64,000 bases of DNA from Sphingomonas sp. Root710 (GTDB lineage Bacteria; Pseudomonadota; Alphaproteobacteria; Sphingomonadales; Sphingomonadaceae). The DNA lies in NCBI RefSeq assembly GCF_001429065.1, contig NZ_LMIB01000001.1, forward strand, positions 1,125,933 to 1,189,932, given 5' to 3'. Position 1 is the first letter of the stretch. Every line of letters begins with the position of its first letter. Positions 28,040 through 36,870 of this stretch are shown one piece after another. Both the position numbers and the translations under genes were made by a program. The notes under the pieces were generated by a model. The model saw only the letters and a program-made list of their open reading frames with translations. It had not been told where the DNA came from and did not search any database.

Positions 28040-28816
28040 CTATCCGGCGAGTTCGCGCGAGCGGTGTGCCGCTGCCGCGACCACATCGCCGGCCAGCCGA
28101 TCAATCGCGCCATCGGCGTCCATCACCGCCAGCCCGGCGGCGGTCGTCCCGCCCGGACTCGTCACCTGCACCCGCAGCGCCGACAGCGGCGCATCGTCCC
28201 GCCCCGCAAGTGCGGCTGAGCCGGTGAAGGTCGCGCGCGCCAGCCGCATAGCGAGATCGGAGGACAGGCCCGCAGCCTCCCCCGCCCTCGCCAGCGCCTC
28301 GGTGAAGCGGAAGAAATAAGCCGGGCCGCTGCCCGACACGGCAGTCACCGCGTCGAGATCGCCCTCTTCGTCGAGCCATACCAGCGCACCGGTCGCCGCG
28401 ATCAGCTGACCGACCGTCTCGACATCGGCGGCGCTGACCCCCGCGCCCGGCACCGCTGCGGTGATGCCCGCGCCGATCGCCGCAGGCGTGTTCGGCATGG
28501 TGCGGACGATCCGTCCGTTGCCACCCAGCGCGCCTTGCAAGCCCGCGAGCGTCACGCCCGCCATGATCGACAGCACCAGCGCGCCACGCTCGGCAAGCGG
28601 CCGCAGCATCGGCGCGACCGATGCGAAAACCTGCGGCTTGACCGCGAGCACCAGGATGAGATCATCGGGCAGTTTCGCCGGATCAATCATATCGAGCCGT
28701 TCCGTGCCTTCGGGCGGCTCGGCCACCGGATCGTGGACCAGCACGCGTTCGCGCCCGATCCAGCCCTTTGCCATCGCCGAGCCCATGCGGCCGCAGCCGA
28801 CCAGCAGGATCGTCAT
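28040..28816 (-). CDS. proC: Pyrroline-5-carboxylate reductase
   Basis: A 258-residue enzyme of proline biosynthesis that reduces pyrroline-5-carboxylate with NAD(P)H. The N-terminal Rossmann motif is ILLVGCGRMGSAMAKGW, and the C-terminal dimer domain has AVSGSGPAYFF and VTSPGGTTAAGL, the P5CR signature. The start ATG at 28816 follows GGAGGAAAGG and shares four bases (ATGA) with the stop of the upstream PaiB-like gene. It is convergent with the CoA-transferase gene, seven bases apart. Confidence 0.93.
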   Translation of the reverse strand: MTILLVGCGRMGSAMAKGWIGRERVLVHDPVAEPPEGTERLDMIDPAKLPDDLILVLAVKPQVFASVAPMLRPLAERGALVLSIMAGVTLAGLQGALGGNGRIVRTMPNTPAAIGAGITAAVPGAGVSAADVETVGQLIAATGALVWLDEEGDLDAVTAVSGSGPAYFFRFTEALARAGEAAGLSSDLAMRLARATFTGSAALAGRDDAPLSALRVQVTSPGGTTAAGLAVMDADGAIDRLAGDVVAAAAHRSRELAG

Positions 28817-29433
28817 GCACCTTTCCTCCCGTTGAACCGGTCCATCCAGTGCAGCATGGCCGGGTCGCGGGTCGTAGCACGGATGCCGCGATAATCCACC
28901 GCCGCCTCGTCCTGGCCGAGCTTGAACTTGCCCCGCACCGAGACCACTCGCGCGCGGAAGCCGATGATCGCCCCGAGCAGGCCGGGGTAGCGGTCGCCCA
29001 GTTCCGCGGCGTTCCAGGGCTCCGCCCGGTCGCATTCGACCGCGTCGATCAGCACGTCGAGCGCTTCCGGGGTCTCGTCCGGCGTGAATTCGATCTCGGC
29101 GCGGATGCGGAGCTGGGTATAGTTCCAGGTCGGGCCCCAGTTGCGGCGTCCCACCTGATCGGGCGAGACATAGGCCTGCGGCCCCTGAAACAGGATCAGC
29201 GCGCGTGGATCGGCGGCAAGCGCGGCGTGCAGCGGGTTGCGGCGCGCCATATGGCCGATCAACTCGACCAGCGCGCCATCCGCGCCATAGACGCCGATCA
29301 GCGGCAAAAGGCTGGATTCGTCGCCATCACCGCCCTGTGCGACCACCCATGCCAGCGGATAGTCGCCGATCAGGGCGCGCACATCGTCATGCGAATGGCG
29401 CTCGAAAGGGTTTTGTGCCTGTGGGTCGGTCAC
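28813..29433 (-). CDS. PaiB-family FMN-binding protein
   Basis: A 206-residue split-barrel protein of the PaiB family, described as FMN-binding negative regulators. Typical features are HMARRNPLHAAL and NWGPTWNYTQLRIRAEIEF, with the end GKFKLGQDEAAVDYRGI common to the family. Its stop overlaps the proC start by four bases. The partner function is not clear. Members of this family are often near MocR-type regulators, as here (divergent gene at 29598). Confidence 0.85.
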   Translation of the reverse strand: MTDPQAQNPFERHSHDDVRALIGDYPLAWVVAQGGDGDESSLLPLIGVYGADGALVELIGHMARRNPLHAALAADPRALILFQGPQAYVSPDQVGRRNWGPTWNYTQLRIRAEIEFTPDETPEALDVLIDAVECDRAEPWNAAELGDRYPGLLGAIIGFRARVVSVRGKFKLGQDEAAVDYRGIRATTRDPAMLHWMDRFNGRKGA

Positions 29434-29555
29434 GTTCGATGTGTCCCTATGGTTTGCGCCCTTTTTTCAGCGCCGATGTCTGACGGCAAACCCCAATTAC
29501 GGAAAACATGCGGGTCCAGTCACCGCCTTGCCGCGCCTGGTCGCCGCTTATACAC

Positions 29556-29567
29556 TGGACCATCCAT
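29556..29567. promoter_or_regulatory. Candidate MocR operator TGGACCATCCAT
   Basis: This string lies in the 164-base gap between the PaiB-like gene and the MocR-type regulator. A near copy, GGTCCATCCAT, lies at 31105-31115 just after the regulator and before the PepSY operon. Repeated CCATCCAT boxes on both sides of a MocR gene fit an operator pair but are not proven. Confidence 0.3.
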
Positions 29568-29597
29568 TCGTTCGAAACATGGTTATGGAGGGGGCCA

Positions 29598-31061
29598 ATG
29601 CTGCGGCCATGGCAGATCAGCCTGAGCGAACGCATCGACCCGGCGGGGAACGTCCCGATCTATATGCAGATCATCCAGGCGCTGATCCGCGACATCGAGC
29701 GGCAGCGGCTGGTGTCCGGCACCTATTTGCCCAGCAGCCGCCAGCTCGCCGCGTTGCTGGGGGTGAACCGCAAGACGGTCGTGCTCGCCTATGAGGATCT
29801 GATCGCGCAGGGCTGGCTGACCTCCGCCGGCACGCGCGGCACGATGGTATCGGCCTCGCTGCCCACGCCCGCACCCAAAGCCGCGGAGCCGGCCGCCGTC
29901 GCACCCGGCGTCGATCCGGCGATCCATTATAGCTATGCCAGGCCTCCCGAGCATCCGCTGGCGCTACCCGAGGGGCCCGGCCTGAAACTCGATGAAGGCG
30001 CGCCCGACGGGCGGCTGTTTCCGGCCGAACTGCTCAGCCGCGCCTACCGCGCCGCCGCCCACCGTGCATCGCGCACCAACGGTTTCCAATATCGCGATCC
30101 TCGCGGTTCACCGCTGCTGCGCGAGAGCATCGCGGCGATGCTGCGCAGCCAGCGCGGCCTCACCGTCGCCGCGGCGAACATCTGCATCACCCGGGGCAGT
30201 CAGAACGGCATCTTCGTCGCGGGCCAGATACTGCTGCGGCCCGGCGATACCGTGATCGTCGAGGAGCTGACCTATGAACCCGCGGTCGCCGCCTTCCGCG
30301 CGCTGGGCGCGAAGATCGTGCCGGTTCCGCTCGACGGCGACGGCATCGACGTGGCCGCGGTCGAGCAGGTCTGCCGCCGGCAACCGATCCGCGCGCTGTT
30401 CGTCACGCCGCACCATCAATTTCCGACGACGGTGTCGCTGCGGCCCGAACGCCGCCTCAAGCTCCTCGATCTGGCGCGCCAATATGGCTTTGCGATCATC
30501 GAGGATGATTATGATCATGAGTTTCACTTCCAGTCCCAGCCGCTGCTGCCGATGGCCGCCTATGCGCCGGGCCAGGTTCTCTATGTCGGATCGCTGTCGA
30601 AGCTGCTGCTGCCCGCCTTGCGTATCGGCTATGTCGCGGCGCCCGAGCCGGTGATCGACGCGCTGGCGCACGCCGTCTCGCTGACCGATGGCATGGGCAA
30701 CAGCCTGACCGAGGATGTCGCGTCCGAACTTATCGAGAGCGGCGAATTGCGCCGCCATGCGCGCAAGGTATGGCGCATCTATGCCCAGCGGCGCACGGCC
30801 TTCGCGGCGGAAATGGACCGCAGTCTCGCGGGGATCGCCGATTACCGGCTGCCCGATGGCGGCCTTGCCTTCTGGTTGCGTTTCCGGGGCGATCTCACCG
30901 CGCTGGAGGCGCGCGCGGCGGCAATGGGGCTGCGCTTCGCACGGTCGCGATCCTTCATGGCGTCGCAAGACGCGCCGCGTGGCCTCAGGATCGGTTTCGC
31001 CAGCCTGACCGAGGAGGAAGGCCGCACGGCGATAGCCGCGCTCGCCAGCGCGGCGCACTGA
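29598..31061 (+). CDS. MocR/PdxR-type regulator: GntR HTH fused to aminotransferase domain
   Basis: A 487-residue protein with an N-terminal GntR winged helix-turn-helix (about residues 10-80, SSRQLAALLGVNRKTVVLAYE) and a C-terminal class I aminotransferase fold. The pyridoxal-phosphate lysine is in VGSLSKLLLPALRIGY. MocR proteins use bound PLP to sense B6 or amino compounds. The ATG at 29598 has GGAGGGGG upstream. An earlier ATG at 29508 would add 30 tryptophan-rich residues and is unlikely. It is divergent from the paiB-like/proC pair and probably controls it. Confidence 0.9.
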   Translation: MLRPWQISLSERIDPAGNVPIYMQIIQALIRDIERQRLVSGTYLPSSRQLAALLGVNRKTVVLAYEDLIAQGWLTSAGTRGTMVSASLPTPAPKAAEPAAVAPGVDPAIHYSYARPPEHPLALPEGPGLKLDEGAPDGRLFPAELLSRAYRAAAHRASRTNGFQYRDPRGSPLLRESIAAMLRSQRGLTVAAANICITRGSQNGIFVAGQILLRPGDTVIVEELTYEPAVAAFRALGAKIVPVPLDGDGIDVAAVEQVCRRQPIRALFVTPHHQFPTTVSLRPERRLKLLDLARQYGFAIIEDDYDHEFHFQSQPLLPMAAYAPGQVLYVGSLSKLLLPALRIGYVAAPEPVIDALAHAVSLTDGMGNSLTEDVASELIESGELRRHARKVWRIYAQRRTAFAAEMDRSLAGIADYRLPDGGLAFWLRFRGDLTALEARAAAMGLRFARSRSFMASQDAPRGLRIGFASLTEEEGRTAIAALASAAH

Positions 31062-31151
31062 TCGCTACTGGCCCCCTCAATCTTTTGCAAATTGGATGTT
31101 TCCCGGTCCATCCATCGTCGACCAGCCTGCGACCATGAACAGGAGCGCTGC

Positions 31152-31205
31152 ATGATTCCGATCCGCCATGCTCTCGCCAACGCAAACGCCGTGGCGATGT
31201 CGTGA
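31152..31205 (+). CDS. Possible 17-residue leader peptide before the PepSY gene
   Basis: The ATG at 31152 follows AGGAG at good spacing, and reading from it gives MIPIRHALANANAVAMS then TGA. That stop overlaps the GTG start of the PepSY gene (GTGA). The PepSY gene has no ribosome site of its own, so the peptide may couple translation. It could equally be chance. No family is known. Confidence 0.35.
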   Translation: MIPIRHALANANAVAMS

Positions 31206-32281
31206 CGACGGGGGCGCCGCCGCTACGCGCGAAGATCGTCAAGCTGCACCGCTGGCTCGGTCTGGCGGCGGCGGCCTTCTGGCTGCTCCAGGCGATCACC
31301 GGCACGATGATCGTCTTCCACTGGGAAATCCGCGACGCGGCGATCAGCGACCTGCACCGCCCAACCGACCCGGCCGGCATCGAGCGCCGCCTGAACCGAT
31401 TCGCGCCGCCCGGGACGAAGGCGGCGGTCGATTCGATGTGGACGACCGCCGGCCTGCCCGACCGCTACGACGTCTTTTTCACCGATGCAGCGGGTGCGAA
31501 CCGCTCGGCACGCATCGCGGGCGACGGCACCATCCTGCGCGGCCCCGACGAACCATCAGGCGGAATCCTCGATATAGCGGTCGGGCTGCATCATAATCTG
31601 CTGGCGGGCACGACCGGCGACTGGATCGTCGGCGTGACCGGGCTGCTGCTGGTCAGCAACCTGATTGCCGGATCGATGGCGGCGTGGCCGCGCAACGCAC
31701 CCTGGAAAAGCGTGGTGAGACCGATCAACCGCGGCCCGAGTGCCGCACGGCTTTTCAGCTGGCACCGCGCGATCGGCCTGTGGCTGGTCGTGCCTGCGCT
31801 GGTGCTGGCGGTGACCGGCACGCTCCTCAAATTCCCCGATGGCGTTGCCAATCTGGCCGGCGCCGATACGCCGTCCATGCCACCAGTACCTGCGCATGGC
31901 GCGCCGGTCGGCGTGGGCCGGGCGATCGAAACGGCCTTTGCGACGCTGCCCGGCAGCATGCTCGTCTCGGTCGGCTTCCCGACCGCCCAAGACGCGACCT
32001 ACACGATAGGATTGCAGACCCCGCAGGAAATGCGCCGCGCCTATGGCGCCAGCCGTGTCCTGGTCGACGCCAATGACGGGCGGGTGCGGGGCAGCTTCCC
32101 GATCGTGAAAGCATCGTTCGCGACGCGCGCCTTCAATGCGCTCGTCCCGATACACACCGGACGCGTGGCAGGGCTCGGGGGCCGCCTGCTCATATTCGCG
32201 ATCGGTATCTGGCTGATCGCGATGATCATCACCGGCCTGCTGCTTTGGCATCGGCGTCGCAAGAAAAGGACTTTCGCGTGA
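31202..32281 (+). CDS. PepSY-associated transmembrane protein
   Basis: A 359-residue inner-membrane protein with four helices: one near residues 18-40 (WLGLAAAAFWLLQAITGTM), two in the middle (GLLLVSNLIAGSM, WLVVPALVLAVTGTLL) and one at the C-terminus (FAIGIWLIAMIITGLLLW). Histidines occur in LHRWLGL, VGLHHNLLAG and FSWHRAIGLWL, as in PepSY-helix iron reductases and flavodoxin-like electron carriers. It starts with GTG 31202. It is the first large gene of an operon with a porin and a DUF4198 protein, so a role in metal uptake or reduction is likely. Confidence 0.8.
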   Translation: MTTGAPPLRAKIVKLHRWLGLAAAAFWLLQAITGTMIVFHWEIRDAAISDLHRPTDPAGIERRLNRFAPPGTKAAVDSMWTTAGLPDRYDVFFTDAAGANRSARIAGDGTILRGPDEPSGGILDIAVGLHHNLLAGTTGDWIVGVTGLLLVSNLIAGSMAAWPRNAPWKSVVRPINRGPSAARLFSWHRAIGLWLVVPALVLAVTGTLLKFPDGVANLAGADTPSMPPVPAHGAPVGVGRAIETAFATLPGSMLVSVGFPTAQDATYTIGLQTPQEMRRAYGASRVLVDANDGRVRGSFPIVKASFATRAFNALVPIHTGRVAGLGGRLLIFAIGIWLIAMIITGLLLWHRRRKKRTFA

Positions 32282-32340
32282 CTCGATACCTGTGCAACCG
32301 GTTCAACCGGGTCCGCCTCAACCCGATGCCGGGCGTCTGA
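32278..32340 (+). CDS. Possible 20-residue mini-ORF between PepSY gene and porin
   Basis: GTG 32278 overlaps the PepSY stop (GTGA) and reads MTRYLCNRFNRVRLNPMPGV before a TGA two bases from the porin ATG. The porin ATG has no clear ribosome site, so a coupled short frame is possible. It may be accidental. Confidence 0.25.
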   Translation: MTRYLCNRFNRVRLNPMPGV

Positions 32341-32342
32341 CG

Positions 32343-33476
32343 ATGCTGACGGAACTCCTCGCCGCGACCGTGATTGCCGCTACCGCGCCCGGCCCGCACG
32401 CCCATGCCCACACCCATGCGGGTCATGAGATCAACGAGATGCAGGGCCCGGTCCTGCTCGAAACGACCTATACGGGCGAGGTGATGTCGGTCGCCGACGG
32501 CGGGCTGCGGCGGGGCACGCGCTACCTCGACAATCTCGACATCGTGCTCGAAGCCGACCTCGCGGCGCTGACCGGATGGCGTGGCGCGGAACTGCACATC
32601 TACGGCCTGTACAATAACGGCAGGTCGATCTCGGACCTTGCCGGCGATGCGCAGGCAGTGAGCAATATCGAGACAGGCAAGCGGAAGCTGCGGCTGTACG
32701 AAGCCTGGATCGATCAGAGGTTCGGCGAGCATGTCTCGCTCAAGGCCGGGCGGTACGATCTGAATTCGGAGTTCGACAGTCTCGAGACCGCAGGCCTGTT
32801 CGTCGGCAGCGCGCACGGCATCGGCACCGACATCGCCCAGACCGGCCTCAACGGCCCATCGATCTTTCCGGAGACTTCGCTCGCCGCGCGGCTGGAGGTG
32901 AAGCCCGCCCAAGGCTGGGCGCTGCGCACCGCCATTCTCGACGGGGCACCCGGCATTGGCGGCGATCATGGCGCATTGCTGATCGGGGAAGCCGAAGCGC
33001 CCATGCTCGGCGGGCGGCTGCTGCTCGGCCATTGGCGCTACACGGCGCGTTTCGACGACCATGGCGGCGGACGGCGGCGCGGCAATGCCGGCGTCTATCT
33101 GCGCGGCGAAGCGCCGATCGGCTCCGGCCCGACGGGCGAGTTGGCCGGGTTCTTCCGAGTCGGCACCGCCAGCGGCAAGCTGAACATGTTCGATCGCTTC
33201 GCCAGCGCGGGCCTGAAGCTCACCAGCCCATGGGCAGAGGAGGACGAACTGGGCCTCGCCTTCGCCACCGCCTTCACCGCGCGCGACTATCGCGCGGCCT
33301 TTGGCGGCGGCAAGTCCGAGACCGCGGTCGAACTGACCTATCGGACGCCGCTCGCCGACTGGTTCACGATCCAGCCGCATGTCCAATATGTCCGCCACCC
33401 CGGCGCAGATCCGACGATCGGCGACGCGATCGTCCTGGGGATGCGCTTCGAAGCCAGCTTCCGCCTGATTAACTGA
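32343..33476 (+). CDS. OprB-like outer-membrane porin with His-rich N-terminus
   Basis: A 377-residue protein with a short signal peptide (LLAATVIAATAPG), then a histidine cluster HAHAHTHAGH and a porin beta-barrel like the carbohydrate-selective OprB family (YLDNLDIVLEADL, KLRLYEAWIDQRF, KAGRYDLNSEFD). The histidine run at the mature N-terminus could bind a metal. It is the middle gene of the PepSY-porin-DUF4198 operon and may be the outer-membrane entry. An in-frame GTG at 32292 is a less likely start. Confidence 0.75.
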   Translation: MLTELLAATVIAATAPGPHAHAHTHAGHEINEMQGPVLLETTYTGEVMSVADGGLRRGTRYLDNLDIVLEADLAALTGWRGAELHIYGLYNNGRSISDLAGDAQAVSNIETGKRKLRLYEAWIDQRFGEHVSLKAGRYDLNSEFDSLETAGLFVGSAHGIGTDIAQTGLNGPSIFPETSLAARLEVKPAQGWALRTAILDGAPGIGGDHGALLIGEAEAPMLGGRLLLGHWRYTARFDDHGGGRRRGNAGVYLRGEAPIGSGPTGELAGFFRVGTASGKLNMFDRFASAGLKLTSPWAEEDELGLAFATAFTARDYRAAFGGGKSETAVELTYRTPLADWFTIQPHVQYVRHPGADPTIGDAIVLGMRFEASFRLIN

Positions 33477-33512
33477 GCCGGTGGTCCGGCCTTGAAACTG
33501 CACCTTGGGAGA

Positions 33513-34172
33513 ATGATGATGACGAGATTAGCCAGGATCTTCCTAGCCGGGGCAGCCGCCCTGACCTTGGCCGGCACCGCCTCCGCCCATGCCATATGGC
33601 TTGAACGCGACAATGCGGGCCCCGTACGGATATATCTGGACGAGATCGCCCCCAAGGAGAAGGAGGAGGATCAGACCCACCGGCTGAAGACGTCGGTCGT
33701 CTTCACCGCCGATCCTGCCCGCCCAGCCGCGCTCATCCGCAAGGAACAGGACAGGCATTTCGTCGCATCGGTTGCGGACAAGGGCGATGTCCGGCTCCGC
33801 AACGACCAGGTGTTCGCGCCATGGACCGACGGCGGCGTCCGCCACGGCAACATCTTCTATGCGCGTGCGGGCCGCAACGACACTGCGCCGAAGCTAGATT
33901 TCGAGCTTGTCCCGGTCGAGAGCGGCGGCCGCCAGTTCACGCTGCTGCTCCGCGGCAAGCCGGTTGCCAATGCGGCGGTGTCGGTCTTCTCGCCGCAGCG
34001 CGTGGAGACGAAGCTGACCACCGACGCGGCAGGCCGCGTCACCGTGCCTGCCACGGAGAAGGGTCGCTACATCATCGAAGCCAGCGCCAATGAGGAGCGT
34101 GCGGCCAAGAGCTTCGGCGAGGATGTCGCGCGGCTCGTCCACGTGACCACGCTCAGCTACGTCGAGAGCTAA
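33513..34172 (+). CDS. DUF4198 periplasmic protein
   Basis: A 219-residue exported protein. The signal peptide RLARIFLAGAAALTLAGTASA is followed directly by HAIWLERD, the conserved start of mature DUF4198 proteins, where the first His is likely a metal ligand. The second half is an immunoglobulin-like beta domain (FTLLLRGKPVANAAVSVFS, RVTVPATEKGRYIIEAS). DUF4198 proteins often accompany nickel, cobalt or iron transporters. ATGs at 33513, 33516 and 33519 follow TGGGAG, the last with the best spacing. It is the end of the operon. Confidence 0.8.
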   Translation: MMMTRLARIFLAGAAALTLAGTASAHAIWLERDNAGPVRIYLDEIAPKEKEEDQTHRLKTSVVFTADPARPAALIRKEQDRHFVASVADKGDVRLRNDQVFAPWTDGGVRHGNIFYARAGRNDTAPKLDFELVPVESGGRQFTLLLRGKPVANAAVSVFSPQRVETKLTTDAAGRVTVPATEKGRYIIEASANEERAAKSFGEDVARLVHVTTLSYVES

Positions 34173-34178
34173 GGGCTG

Positions 34179-34211
34179 CGCGAAGGCCGCCTCGATCAGG
34201 CGGCCTTCGCG
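34179..34211. terminator. Strong hairpin between DUF4198 gene and amidase
   Basis: A perfect 14-bp stem with loop CGATC spans the gap between two convergent genes and the last codons of the amidase. No T-run follows on either side, so it may be a two-way terminator of the GC type or an mRNA-end stabiliser rather than a textbook one. Confidence 0.45.
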
Positions 34212-35605
34212 TGGCTCGCGATCACAGGCGGCCGGCGCGCGGCCCAGGGCCTAGCCTCTTCGAGCTGCACGCCGAGCGCCAGCAACAGATTGTCCGCGCC
34301 CTGGCGCGACCAGAACATCGAACCCGCCGGCACGCCCTCGGCGGCCTCGAACAGCGGCAGCGAAAGGCCTGGAAATCCGCCCATATTCTGCAATTGGGTG
34401 TAGTTCACATGGCGGAAATGGTCGCGCCACAGCGCCGCGAAGTCACGATCCGGAGCGAGCACGCCGAGCAGCGGCGCGATGCCGCTGGTGACCGGCGACA
34501 GCACCACGTCATAGTTCTGCCAGAAGGCTTCGAGCCGCCGATGGAGCAAGCCGGGTTGCTCGAGCGCCGTGGCAAGATCCTCGGGCGTCATCGCATCGCG
34601 CCGCGCCGCCAACCCCAGCGTCCACGGTTCGAGCAACCCCTCGCCATCGGGGCCACGCACGCCGCCATAAAGGTCGGCGACCTCTCCCCCGCCATAGCTC
34701 CACAGCACGTCGAAGGCGCGGCTAAGCGCCGCATGATCGATCGGCAATTCGCGATGATCGACATGATGGCCCAGCGTCTCACAGAGCTCTGCCGTGCGCT
34801 CTATTACCTTGGCGATATCGGGATCGGGCATCTCCCCGTCCAGCCCGCGCAGGCTGACCGCGATCCGCATCGGCGGTGCGGCTTCAATCGGCGCGGGCGG
34901 CTGACGGCGCAACAGCCGCGCCGCCCAGATGGTGTCGCGCATCGACCGGCCATAGAGCGCGTCGGAAGTGAGGAAATCGTCGACGAGGCTCGATGCCCGC
35001 GCGCGCAGGTTCCAGTTACGGCTGGGCTTGAAGCCGACGATCCCGCAATGTGAAGCGGGAATACGGATCGATCCGCCGCCGTCGCTGCCAGTAGCGAAGG
35101 GGACCATGCCGGTCGCGACCGCGACGGCGGCCCCGGCGCTCGATCCCCCGCTGCTGCGGTCGAGGTTCCAGGGATTGCGCGTCGGCCCATAGACCAGCGC
35201 CTCCCCTGCCCCCAGCAAGCCGAATTCGGGCATGGTCGACATGCCGCAGGGAATCAATCCTGCCTCGTCGAGCCGGCGCGAGAATGGGAATTGCCGCTTC
35301 GCGACCGCGTCGCGCCGCGTGCGAGAGCCCGAGACGACGGGGAATCCAGGATATTCCATCGACGCCTTGAGCAGATAAGGCACGCCCGCCATCGGGGCCA
35401 TGCGGTCAACCTTGCGTGCCGCCTTGCGGGCATGGTCGAAGGCGCGGTGGCTGACCGCGTTGACGATCGGATCGACCGCCTCGATCCGCTTGATCGCGGC
35501 TTCGACCAATGCATGAGGCGGCACCACCCCGCGCTGGACCAGGCTTGCCTGGGCATGGGCGTCGAGGTCGGCGATTTCGCCATGCGAACCGATTTCGGCC
35601 GTCAT
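34196..35605 (-). CDS. Amidase-signature family hydrolase
   Basis: A 469-residue amidase. The Ser-cisSer-Lys triad is visible: Lys in [12 protein letters not shown], the cis-Ser and nucleophile in [18 protein letters not shown], followed by [19 protein letters not shown]. Such enzymes cleave amides, including carbamoyl or ring-opened hydantoin products. The ATG at 35605 overlaps the permease stop by four bases (ATGA), so the gene is the last member of the coupled operon that begins with the hydantoinase. The substrate is unknown. Confidence 0.88.
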   Translation of the reverse strand: MTAEIGSHGEIADLDAHAQASLVQRGVVPPHALVEAAIKRIEAVDPIVNAVSHRAFDHARKAARKVDRMAPMAGVPYLLKASMEYPGFPVVSGSRTRRDAVAKRQFPFSRRLDEAGLIPCGMSTMPEFGLLGAGEALVYGPTRNPWNLDRSSGGSSAGAAVAVATGMVPFATGSDGGGSIRIPASHCGIVGFKPSRNWNLRARASSLVDDFLTSDALYGRSMRDTIWAARLLRRQPPAPIEAAPPMRIAVSLRGLDGEMPDPDIAKVIERTAELCETLGHHVDHRELPIDHAALSRAFDVLWSYGGGEVADLYGGVRGPDGEGLLEPWTLGLAARRDAMTPEDLATALEQPGLLHRRLEAFWQNYDVVLSPVTSGIAPLLGVLAPDRDFAALWRDHFRHVNYTQLQNMGGFPGLSLPLFEAAEGVPAGSMFWSRQGADNLLLALGVQLEEARPWAARRPPVIASHAKAA

Positions 35606-36870
35606 CGCCGCACCGCCCGCAGCCAGAGGAAATAGACGATCGCGGCGATGATCGTCGCATCGAGCGTCGGCACCGTCGTCAGGCTGAGCCCCGCCCATTC
35701 GGCGAGCAGCGCGATCGCGACCGACCCGATCCAGGTGCCGAGCGCGGGCCAATGCACGGCGGGAAGGTCGCGGATCGACTCCGCCGCATCGGCCTCCCGG
35801 AACTTCGTGAAGCCGTCGATCACGTAGATCGCGGCGATCGGCGGGATGATCAGTCCCAGGAACAGCAGGAAGGGGATGAAGGCATCGATGATGTGCATCA
35901 ACGCAAAGGCACCGCCGATGAAGCCGCCGACGATGGTGAACACCCAGGGCCGCACCGACGGGAAGGTAGCCGATACCGACAGGCTGGCCGAATAGAGATT
36001 CGAGCCGTTGATCGTCCAGCAGGACAGCACCAGCATCGCCAGCGCGGGCAGGCCCAGGCCGAAGCGCACGACGAGCGCGATGATGTCGACCTCGTTGGTC
36101 GCCAGCGCGGTCAGTGCCGCGACGACCGCAAGGATGGGAGCCGCTACCGGAAAGGACAGCAGCATTGCGACCACCGCGCTGCGCGAAGTGCGGATGTAAC
36201 GCGAGAGATCGGGCATCGCCGCCACCGCCAGCATGTTGCCGCCGATCAGCGCCGACAGCGCTATGCCGAAGCTCATTGGCACCGGCGGCACGGGGGCCGG
36301 CGCGGTGACCACTCCACCCGTCTGCACCGCATAATAGCAGAGAAGGACGAGGATGATGCCGAGGAACGGCACGGCGATGAGTGCCAGCCGGTCGAGCATC
36401 TTGAAGCCGAAGATCGTCGATACCGTCATCAGCACGCTGCCAAAGATCACGAAGGTCGTGAAATCGCCCTGGACGCCATAGACGCGCGCCACTGCGGCGG
36501 CCATGGCGCTGCCAAAGAAGGATACGTTGACGCCGAACCAGCCATAATGGACCGCGGCGATCACAAGATTGACCACCGTCGCGCCCTGCCGCCCGAAGGA
36601 TCGCTGCACCAGCAGATAGGTGGTGAGCCGCGACCGCACGCTGATGATCGAGGTCAGGCATCCGCCGGCGCACAGGATGATCCCGGCCAGCAGCGAGGCG
36701 AGCACTGAATCCCGAAAGCCCAGCGCCATGCCGGTCTGCGCACCGCTGAGGAAGGATGGCAACGCGATCGAGAAGCTGGCGATGATCAGCGCGACGCGCC
36801 AGCCGGGAACCGACTGGTCATCCGGAACAGGCGTGGTGGCATATTGGCTGATGCCGCTGCCCCCGCTCAT
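35602..36870 (-). CDS. NCS1-family cytosine/purine-type permease
   Basis: A 422-residue inner-membrane importer with about twelve helices, related to CodB/cytosine permeases. The first helix follows DDQSVPGWRVALII, the normal N-terminus, and SFSIALPSFLSGAQTG and HYGWFGVNVSFFGSAM mark helices 1 and 3. NCS1 proteins import nucleobases, allantoin and hydantoins with protons or sodium. It overlaps the DUF917 stop and the amidase start by four bases each. Within this operon it is the expected substrate entry. Confidence 0.87.
   Translation of the reverse strand: MSGGSGISQYATTPVPDDQSVPGWRVALIIASFSIALPSFLSGAQTGMALGFRDSVLASLLAGIILCAGGCLTSIISVRSRLTTYLLVQRSFGRQGATVVNLVIAAVHYGWFGVNVSFFGSAMAAAVARVYGVQGDFTTFVIFGSVLMTVSTIFGFKMLDRLALIAVPFLGIILVLLCYYAVQTGGVVTAPAPVPPVPMSFGIALSALIGGNMLAVAAMPDLSRYIRTSRSAVVAMLLSFPVAAPILAVVAALTALATNEVDIIALVVRFGLGLPALAMLVLSCWTINGSNLYSASLSVSATFPSVRPWVFTIVGGFIGGAFALMHIIDAFIPFLLFLGLIIPPIAAIYVIDGFTKFREADAAESIRDLPAVHWPALGTWIGSVAIALLAEWAGLSLTTVPTLDATIIAAIVYFLWLRAVRR

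Noticed and set aside
34179-34211. Standard Rho-independent terminator
   Set aside because: The stem is strong but there is no T-run on either side. It is listed only as a possible two-way hairpin with reduced confidence.
34196-36673. Single 825-residue frame across amidase and permease region
   Set aside because: The second half is the true amidase from 35605. The first half is an out-of-frame shadow of the permease, which has its own intact frame.
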